This document shows, piece after piece, positions 42,945-48,203 of a stretch of DNA of 48,203 nt. The position numbers and the translations under genes were made by a program. Origin of the DNA: an uncultured Alphaproteobacteria bacterium (lineage in GTDB: Bacteria; Pseudomonadota; Alphaproteobacteria; RF32; CAG-239). Each line of letters starts with the position of its first letter. The first letter of the stretch is position 1. The DNA is taken from NCBI GenBank assembly GCA_934276635.1, contig CAKQTH010000009.1, forward strand, positions 1 to 48,203, in the 5' to 3' direction. Under the pieces are notes generated by a model. The model had not been told where the DNA came from. It searched no databases and saw only the letters and a list, made by a program, of their open reading frames with translations.

Positions 42945-43077
42945 AGTTTTTCTCCTGATTGTTATCAATTTTGATATATGCGGAAAAATAAAAAATTCAA
43001 GCCGGCGTGCGGAAATTCTTGCAAGCAAAAACATCTTGATATATCATCGCTCAAAACAAATATTTTCAGAGAAAAAA

Positions 43078-43779
43078 ATGTATAGTGAAAAATTCAGCAA
43101 ATTTGTAGAAATGTGGCAGAAAGAATTTGCCATAGAAAAAAGCATTGATGAAAAAGTATGCGCCGATAAAAACGGCAACCCGATTCCGTGGTACACTTAT
43201 CCGGCGATTGAATATCTTTTGCAATTTGATTATTCGGAAAAGTCCGTATTTGAGTTCGGCTGCGGATATTCCTCGGCGTTTTGGGCATCGCGCGCAAAAA
43301 AAGTCATCAGCATAGAAGACAAAACCGATTGGTTTGAGCGTTGGCAAAAAGAATTTTCCGAGGCAAAAAAACTTTTTATTCGTTGGAGAGATGAAGGCGA
43401 AGGATATAACAACGCAATTTTTGAAGACGGCGAAAAATATGATGTGATTGTGATTGACGGAAAGCGCAGAGCCGAATGCGCCGAGTGTGCAGTCAAGGCG
43501 CTGAACGATGGTGGGATTATCATTTTGGACGACTCGGACAGAGTAAACACCAGCAAGGAATATGTAGATGCCATAAATATATTGCGCGGCGCAAACCTTT
43601 TGCAGATTGATTTTTATGGTTTCTGTCCGATGAACAATTATACCAAAACAACTTCGGTATTTTTCAGCAGGAATTTTGCCTTTGAGTCGCAATATATGGT
43701 ACAACCGGTCAACGGGTGGGGAAATTTGTGGTCAATGAGCCGCAAAGACCGCAAAGAATTTTATAAAAAACAGAAATAA
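43078..43779 (+). CDS. SAM-dependent methyltransferase
   Basis: The 233-residue protein has VFEFGCGYSSAFWASRAKKVISIED near residue 60, a class I methyltransferase motif I with the acidic residue ending the second strand, and YDVIVIDGKRRAECAECAVKAL then GGIIILDDSDR, motifs II and III. The arrangement resembles small-molecule or O-methyltransferases. The substrate is unknown. The start at 43078 follows AGAG; the frame is open further upstream through the DUF378 region, but that overlap is only shadow. The gene ends just before a large hairpin. Confidence 0.75.
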   Translation: MYSEKFSKFVEMWQKEFAIEKSIDEKVCADKNGNPIPWYTYPAIEYLLQFDYSEKSVFEFGCGYSSAFWASRAKKVISIEDKTDWFERWQKEFSEAKKLFIRWRDEGEGYNNAIFEDGEKYDVIVIDGKRRAECAECAVKALNDGGIIILDDSDRVNTSKEYVDAINILRGANLLQIDFYGFCPMNNYTKTTSVFFSRNFAFESQYMVQPVNGWGNLWSMSRKDRKEFYKKQK

Positions 43780-43812
43780 CTCTCTGCTCTCTGATGTTAT
43801 ATTTAAAGACAA

Positions 43813-43902
43813 GTCAGCCGGAGTGGTGGACGCAGGAATTGTAATTATATGTGTATTAGGAGAACGTAATTATTTTTCCCTGCGCCCGCCTCTCCGGCCG
43901 AC
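43813..43902 (+). ncRNA. Long imperfect hairpin, candidate structured RNA
   Basis: GTC-A-GCCGGAG-T-GG-T-GG-A-CGCAGG on one side pairs with CCTGCG-C-CC-G-CC-T-CTCCGGC-C-GAC on the other: over 20 base pairs broken only by single symmetric mismatches. The loop of about 40 bases contains a TAATTA/TAATTA pair. There is no T run, so it is not an ordinary terminator, and it lies between two convergent gene ends. The first bases resemble a tRNA-Leu start, but no cloverleaf forms. Strand is arbitrary because the element is nearly symmetric. Confidence 0.6.
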
Positions 43903-43941
43903 CTTAATTCATAATAATAAAATTGCCGTGTACACTAATTA

Positions 43942-44346
43942 CTACAAGTATACTTTAGCTCCCGTATTTTTACAATTTTGAAAATATTGAGAGTCAGAGT
44001 TCCTGTCATGTTTATAGTCATATGATTTGACTTTTTCTTTAGCATAATCTTCACATATTTTGCAGACTGAATGATAACAGGTTAAACCTCTTCTCTCTTG
44101 GGATATACACTTGCAATCTAATTTTCCGTTAAGCCATGCAGCTGTTTTCCCGCATGTTTTCGTGGTTTTGGTTTCGCTGTCTGTATCGGTATATGTTATC
44201 GACTTAGGCCAACTGTCCTCATTTTTATAATTCACGGAACATTCCTTTGTCGGCAAATCTGCATTGCATATTGCTAATTTATTTATTGTTTCAACTCTTT
44301 TTTCTTTCAAAAATAAAAAAGCCGCAAGACAAGGCCTGCGGCTCAA
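43942..44346 (-). pseudogene. Cysteine-rich open frame, possible gene remnant
   Basis: The readable frame holds about 115 residues with nine cysteines (CNADLPTKECSV, CKCISQERRGLTCYHSVCKICEDYAKE, FQNCKNTG). No good start exists: the only in-frame start codons lie within the eno terminator at 44313-44342. The cysteine spacing suggests an extracytoplasmic, disulfide-bonded domain, perhaps the end of a pilin-like or surface protein that has lost its N-terminus. Confidence 0.35.
44313..44342 (-). terminator. Terminator of eno
   Basis: On the minus strand AGCCGCA and TGCGGCT with a ten-base loop and a T run, about 25 bases past the eno stop. Confidence 0.85.
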
Positions 44347-44366
44347 AAGAACAAAAGCAATTAAGA

Positions 44367-45647
44367 TTATTTTCTTTTCAAAATCGATTTTCCGGCATAA
44401 ACAGCCATATCTCCGAGTTCTTCCTCGATTCTGATAAGCTGGTTATATTTTGCCATACGGTCAGTTCTTGACATTGAACCTGTCTTAATCTGTCCGCAGT
44501 TGGTTGCAACGGCGATATCCGCAATTGTGGAATCTTCCGTTTCACCCGAACGGTGAGACAAAACAGCGGTGTAGCCGTGGCGCTGAGCCTTATTTACGGC
44601 TTCCAGAGTTTCTGTCAAAGAACCGATTTGGTTTACTTTTACCAAAATTGAGTTAGCAACGCCTTTTTCAATACCCATTGCCAATCTCTTCGGGTTTGTA
44701 ACAAACAAGTCGTCACCAACCAGCTGAATCTTGTCGCCGAGAGCTTCAGTCAACATTTTCCAACCTTCCCAATCGTCTTCGGCCATACCATCTTCAATCG
44801 AGAAAATCGGGAAACGATTGCACAAATCTTTGTAGAATTCTACCATTTCTTTGTTTGTATAAGATTTGCCTTCGCCCTTCATTTCATATTTTCCGTTTTC
44901 ATAGAATTCGGAAGAAGCAGCGTCGATTGCCAAAACAACATCGTCACCCGGTTTGTATCCGGCATCGCTGATTGATTTTACAATAAATGTCAAAGCTTCT
45001 TCAGCCGATTTCAAATTCGGAGCAAAACCGCCTTCATCACCGACATTGGTGTTGTGGCCTGCCGCTTTCAAATTCTTTTTAAGTGTGTGGAAAATTTCTG
45101 AACCCATGCGAACAGCTTCTGCAACAGAAGATGCGGAAACCGGCATAATCATAAATTCTTGAATATCAATCGGGTTGTCGGCATGCTGGCCGCCATTTAC
45201 AATGTTCATCATCGGAACCGGCAATGTGTGGGCAAATGTGCCGCCGATGTAACGATAAAGCGGCAAAGCGCATTCTTCTGCCTGAGCCTTGGCAACTGCC
45301 AAAGATACGGCCAAAATAGCGTTTGCACCGAGTTTGCCTTTGTTTTCGGTACCGTCAAGCTCAATCATTGCATGATCAATATCAATCTGATCTTCTGCCT
45401 CAAGTCCTGCCAAAACATCATAAATTTTGTCGTTTACATTTTCTACGGCTTTCAAAACGCCTTTGCCGCCAAAACGATTCTTGTCGCCGTCACGAAGTTC
45501 TACCGCCTCATGAACACCGGTCGATGCGCCGCTCGGAACGGCTGCGCGGCCGAATGCGCCCGATTGCAAAACAACATCTGCTTCAACTGTCGGGTTTCCG
45601 CGGGAATCGATGATTTCTCTGGCATGAATATCTATAATAGCGCTCAT
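44367..45647 (-). CDS. eno: Enolase
   Basis: The 426-residue glycolytic enzyme converts 2-phosphoglycerate to phosphoenolpyruvate. Motifs are IHAREIIDSRGNPTVEADV, SGASTGVHEAVELRD, GDEGGFAPNL, the metal ligands in VLAIDAASSEF, FSIEDGMAEDDW and QLVGDDLFVTN, and the catalytic lysine region SILVKVNQIGSLTET with SHRSGETEDSTIADIAVA. The start has CGAGGAGATAAAA upstream. It is a single-gene unit with a clear terminator, supplying phosphoenolpyruvate to the same node as PpdK. Confidence 0.98.
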   Translation of the reverse strand: MSAIIDIHAREIIDSRGNPTVEADVVLQSGAFGRAAVPSGASTGVHEAVELRDGDKNRFGGKGVLKAVENVNDKIYDVLAGLEAEDQIDIDHAMIELDGTENKGKLGANAILAVSLAVAKAQAEECALPLYRYIGGTFAHTLPVPMMNIVNGGQHADNPIDIQEFMIMPVSASSVAEAVRMGSEIFHTLKKNLKAAGHNTNVGDEGGFAPNLKSAEEALTFIVKSISDAGYKPGDDVVLAIDAASSEFYENGKYEMKGEGKSYTNKEMVEFYKDLCNRFPIFSIEDGMAEDDWEGWKMLTEALGDKIQLVGDDLFVTNPKRLAMGIEKGVANSILVKVNQIGSLTETLEAVNKAQRHGYTAVLSHRSGETEDSTIADIAVATNCGQIKTGSMSRTDRMAKYNQLIRIEEELGDMAVYAGKSILKRK

Positions 45648-45742
45648 TTTTATCTCCTCGTATTATAATTTTTGCACTGTCCATAAACTCTGCTATTTTT
45701 GCGTCTTTGTCAAGACAAACCTCGTTTAACACAAAATTTTTT

Positions 45743-45857
45743 TTGATTTTTTGTTTTTGCTGTGTATAATAATCAAAAAAAACAAGAAGACTCCTTACTT
45801 TTTGCGGGCAAAATTCTCCCGCCGCAAAGTTTTGCCGCCGTAACAGGCAAAATTTTC
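45743..45857 (+). promoter_or_regulatory. Promoter and switchable leader of the response-regulator gene
   Basis: TTGATT at 45743-45748, 16 bases, TATAAT at 45765-45770. In the leader TTTTGCC at 45830-45836 can pair with GGCAAAA at 45807-45813 or with GGCAAAA at 45846-45852. The second pairing is followed by TTTT, like a weak terminator; the first, or GCGGG/CCCGC at 45804-45822, would compete. The 310-base gap between eno and the regulator is otherwise AT-rich and without a gene. Confidence 0.5.
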
Positions 45858-45957
45858 AGAACTAATCTTTAAAATAACAATTCTCTAATTATATGTCTTA
45901 CAAACATATATTTTGTCAGAATATGATTTTTATGATTTGCAAAGAAAGGAGCATTTT

Positions 45958-46590
45958 ATGAAAGTTTTAATTGCCGATGACAACGCTTTGTCCCGTGACG
46001 CGCTGAATCTGCGCCTTGTTCAGCTTATGCCCGATGTATCTGTGATTTCGGCGGACAGCTATGCAAAAACAATTGAGCTTTTGAGCGGATTTGCCTCTTT
46101 TGATATCATTGTCATAAATCTGGATATGCAGCAAATGGCCGGCGAAAATGCGCTCAATTCTATTTTGCAGGCTGCGGAAAATTCGAAAATCGTCATAATT
46201 TCATCATCGGAAGACTCTGCCAAAATTCGTAAATTGTTCGCGCTCGGCATCAAAGGATATATCCCCAAAAATTCCGATGCAAAAATTTTCGGCTATGCTT
46301 TGCAGCTGGTGGCCGCCGGCGGAAAATATCTGCCTCCGTCGCTAGTTGAAACACCATATCAGACGAAAACCGCCGCTTTGGACAATTCTCAAATTAGAAA
46401 ACCTTTGACAAATCGTCAGTTTCAGGTTCTCGATTTGGTCGCGCAGGGAAAATCAAACAAACAGATTGCTTATGATATGGGAGTTTCGGAAGCAACGGTA
46501 AAGCTGCACATAAACGCGTTGCTCCGCTCGCTTCATGTCACAAACAGAACGCAGGCCGTTATAACCGCACAAAAAATGGGGCTGATATAA
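45958..46590 (+). CDS. LuxR/NarL-type response regulator without phospho-acceptor Asp
   Basis: A 210-residue transcription regulator. The receiver domain (1-125) keeps the acidic pair in LIADDN (Asp7, Asp8), the Ser in IISSSED and the Lys in GYIPKNS, but the acceptor strand reads DIIVINLDM, with Asn54 where phosphorylated Asp is expected. The C-terminal HTH (about 145-210) has LTNRQFQVLDLVAQGKSNKQ then IAYDMGVSEATVKLHINALL, the full LuxR-family helix-turn-helix. No sensor kinase is adjacent. Control by phosphorylation is therefore unlikely unless the neighbouring Asp56 is used. AAAGGAGC precedes the ATG at 45958. Confidence 0.9.
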   Translation: MKVLIADDNALSRDALNLRLVQLMPDVSVISADSYAKTIELLSGFASFDIIVINLDMQQMAGENALNSILQAAENSKIVIISSSEDSAKIRKLFALGIKGYIPKNSDAKIFGYALQLVAAGGKYLPPSLVETPYQTKTAALDNSQIRKPLTNRQFQVLDLVAQGKSNKQIAYDMGVSEATVKLHINALLRSLHVTNRTQAVITAQKMGLI

Positions 46591-46614
46591 AAAATTTTCG
46601 TTTCGGAATAATGC

Positions 46615-46643
46615 TTGATTTTCACTAAAATCCGTGCTATACT
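46615..46643 (+). promoter_or_regulatory. Promoter of the 46675 gene
   Basis: TTGATT at 46615-46620, 17 bases, TATACT at 46638-46643, 31 bases before the ATG. Confidence 0.6.
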
Positions 46644-46674
46644 TCGCACAAATTTTGAAAGGAAAGCTCAAAAG

Positions 46675-47034
46675 ATGATTATCGACAGCAATAATCCGAA
46701 ACAGCGTAGCATATTGACCAATAAATGTTATTATCAGACGACCGCCCAGATTATGCACGATTTTGAAGCAAAAGGATATCCGAACGCCGCTGATGAAACC
46801 TTAAAGGTCATCAATGCTTATCATGATTTGGTCAAAAAACGCACCAAAAACACCTTCAATTCAGATTATAACGATGCTTTCCGCAAAATCGACATCGCCA
46901 TTGATAATATGGCAAACCGCGTGTTTTACAGCTATGACACCAAAAGTCACGACCTTGCTTATCAGTCTTTCCAAGAATTTGATTTTATTAATGCGATTGT
47001 CGGCCGCCAACGGCTCAAAAAAACTCCTTTTTAG
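46675..47034 (+). CDS. Hypothetical protein, 119 residues
   Basis: Starts at an ATG preceded by AAAGGAAAG. The soluble, helical product begins MIIDSNNPKQRSILTNKCYY and has no signal peptide or recognisable catalytic motif. Charged residues and aromatics are evenly spread. It has its own promoter, so it is probably expressed alone. Function unknown. Confidence 0.6.
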   Translation: MIIDSNNPKQRSILTNKCYYQTTAQIMHDFEAKGYPNAADETLKVINAYHDLVKKRTKNTFNSDYNDAFRKIDIAIDNMANRVFYSYDTKSHDLAYQSFQEFDFINAIVGRQRLKKTPF

Positions 47035-47062
47035 CTTGCTGTGTACTCCTTTGTCTTGATTG

Positions 47063-47091
47063 TTGCCAAATGCAATTTTTTGCGTTATAAA
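47063..47091 (+). promoter_or_regulatory. Promoter of gpsA
   Basis: TTGCCA at 47063-47068, 17 bases, TATAAA at 47086-47091. Confidence 0.6.
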
Positions 47092-47133
47092 TCAGCTATT
47101 ATGTAATAACCTACAACAAGCAGAGGTATGAAG

Positions 47134-48108
47134 ATGAAACAAATATCCGTTATCGGCTGCGGTCGCTGGGGAACTTTTTTGGGCTGGTACGCCGCAAATT
47201 ATTGCGTTGACAGCGTCAGAATGTATGATATCCCGACTTCACCGAATTTTATTGAATTGCAAGAAACACGCAAAAATTCTTATTTATCGCTGAGCAACAA
47301 TATGGAGCTCACCGCAAACATTGAAAAAATTCTGGAAAATGATATTATCATTATCTCAATCGGTTGCCAACACCTACGTGAACTGGCAAAGCAGCTGAAC
47401 GGCTACAACCTTGACGGCAAAACATTTTTGCTGGCTATGAAAGGGCTTGAAGAGCCGAGCGCAAAAATTTTGATTGATGTGTTTAATGAAGAAATCAAAC
47501 AAAATATTCACACCGCGGTTTTGGGCGGCCCCGGACATGTTCAGGATTATATGAAACGTGTTCCGTCTTGTGCCGTAATCGACAGCTATGATGATGAAAC
47601 AAAAAAACAGTTGATTGAACTTTTGCAGAGCGATTTAATCCGCTTTTATTTCGGAACCGATGTTATCGGAAACCAAATCGGCGCTGCGCTGAAAAATGTT
47701 ATCGGCATTGCTGCCGGAATTTTGGACGGCCTTGAGTGGTACGGCTTAAAAGGCGCTTTGATGGCGCGTGCTCCGGTTGAAGTCGGCCGTTTTATAAAAC
47801 ATTTCGGCGGAAACCCGATGACAGCATATGGTTTGGCTCACCTCGGCGATTATGAGGCGACACTGTTTTCTCAGCACAGCCACAATCGTATGTATGGTGA
47901 AATGTTTGCCAAAGGCGAAAGATTCGGCAAGCTGGCAGAAGGCGTTGCAACTTTGAAAGCCGTAAAAATCGTGGCAGACAAAGAAAATATCGATATGCCG
48001 ATTTGCCAGGCTTTGTACAAGGTAATATATGAAGATGCCGACATAAAGACAACAATTCGCTCTCTTTTCGAAAGAGATTTGAAAAAAGAGTTCGACTTTA
48101 TGTGCTAA
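47134..48108 (+). CDS. gpsA: NAD(P)-dependent glycerol-3-phosphate dehydrogenase
   Basis: GpsA reduces dihydroxyacetone phosphate to glycerol-3-phosphate for phospholipid synthesis. The 324-residue protein opens with the dinucleotide motif VIGCGRWGTFLG. It continues with LAMKGLE (catalytic lysine region), LGGPGHVQDYMKRVPSCAVI in place of the usual LSGPSFAxE, and NQIGAALKNVIGIAAGILDGL with the second catalytic lysine, then AHLGDYEATLFSQHSHNR for the substrate-binding GLGDLxxTCxSxxSRN. The altered signature loops make it a divergent member, and substrate preference could differ. AGAGG lies seven bases before the ATG at 47134; an ATG two codons earlier is too close. Confidence 0.83.
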   Translation: MKQISVIGCGRWGTFLGWYAANYCVDSVRMYDIPTSPNFIELQETRKNSYLSLSNNMELTANIEKILENDIIIISIGCQHLRELAKQLNGYNLDGKTFLLAMKGLEEPSAKILIDVFNEEIKQNIHTAVLGGPGHVQDYMKRVPSCAVIDSYDDETKKQLIELLQSDLIRFYFGTDVIGNQIGAALKNVIGIAAGILDGLEWYGLKGALMARAPVEVGRFIKHFGGNPMTAYGLAHLGDYEATLFSQHSHNRMYGEMFAKGERFGKLAEGVATLKAVKIVADKENIDMPICQALYKVIYEDADIKTTIRSLFERDLKKEFDFMC

Positions 48109-48124
48109 GCCGAATAGCAAAAGT

Positions 48125-48166
48125 AAAAAAAACCGCGGGGATTGAAGCTTCCTGCGGTTTTTATTT
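48125..48166 (+). terminator. Terminator after gpsA
   Basis: AAAAAACCGC with GGGA and TTCC inner pairing and GCGGTTTTT close a hairpin with a T-rich tail. Confidence 0.8.
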
Positions 48167-48203
48167 TCTATAATTTTTTCTTCCTGTTGTTTTATCATAT
48201 ATC

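Noticed and set aside
43813..43902. Degenerate tRNA-Leu, SRP RNA or 6S RNA
   Set aside because: The start resembles tRNA-Leu, but no anticodon or T arm forms. The SRP GGAA tetraloop motif is absent, and the size and symmetry do not match 6S RNA.
43930..43970. GTGTACACTAATTA near 43931 as a third copy of the typA leader hairpin
   Set aside because: Only the short GTGTAC/AATTA bases coincide; the outer stem and the flanking TGACATGAC are absent.

Overview
The window reads as a chromosome segment of a Gram-negative, AT-rich, probably anaerobic bacterium. Outer-membrane genes are present (a YadA-type trimeric adhesin, a beta-barrel protein, a lipid A phosphoethanolamine transferase). Rubrerythrin, a 2[4Fe-4S] ferredoxin and pyruvate phosphate dikinase fit a low-oxygen, fermentative life. 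The type II-C Cas9, the short pilin and the initiator tRNA variant fit best, in my judgement, with an uncultured gut alphaproteobacterium. That placement is inference from protein style, not from a search.

Layout. 1-8.4 kb: start of rpsL, a large putative zinc-peptidase-like protein, a flavoprotein dehydrogenase, small membrane proteins, a membrane metallophosphoesterase and an EptA-like transferase. 8.4-14.5 kb: a type IV pilin-like protein, a divergent pair of short helical-repeat proteins, a PilT/DotB-like ATPase, an outer-membrane barrel, rubrerythrin and an M23 peptidase. 14.7-24.8 kb is the accessory region. It opens at tRNA-Asp with wreckage of a genomic island (integrase head, AbiEii piece, HsdR piece), then carries a trimeric autotransporter adhesin with two apparently identical 354-bp repeats, a Skp/OmpH-like partner, a three-repeat CRISPR mini-array, cas2, an intact cas9 and a divergent tracrRNA. 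No cas1 is present. An orphan gene bracketed by 42-bp direct repeats follows. 24.8-31 kb: a MATE transporter behind an attenuator-like leader, a malate/lactate dehydrogenase-aspartate aminotransferase operon and several small genes. 31-31.8 kb: divergent tRNA-fMet and tRNA-Arg(CCG), the latter followed by two 202-bp tandem repeats that each begin with the tRNA 3' end. 31.8-48.2 kb is mostly housekeeping: ppdK, htpG, ferredoxin, a PfkB kinase, typA behind a duplicated structured leader, an orphan DNA methyltransferase, eno, a LuxR-type regulator lacking the phospho-acceptor aspartate, and gpsA.

How parts may work together. The Cas9 locus looks able to interfere but not to acquire spacers on its own: cas9 catalytic residues, tracrRNA and repeats with built-in extended -10 promoters are all visible, while cas1 is missing and only two spacers remain. 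The cas9 and tracrRNA promoters are back to back with abutting -35 boxes. The adhesin and the Skp-like protein form a compact surface-display pair. PpdK, enolase and the malate dehydrogenase/aspartate aminotransferase pair sit around the PEP-pyruvate-oxaloacetate node.

The strongest candidates for something undescribed are the tRNA-Arg-derived tandem repeat (analogous in design to the E. coli tyrT/rtT repeats), the tandem structured leader of typA, the cas1-less Cas9 locus with its shared promoter, and the adhesin with a dedicated Skp-like partner. All boundaries and motifs come from reading the sequence; no database or folding program was used.
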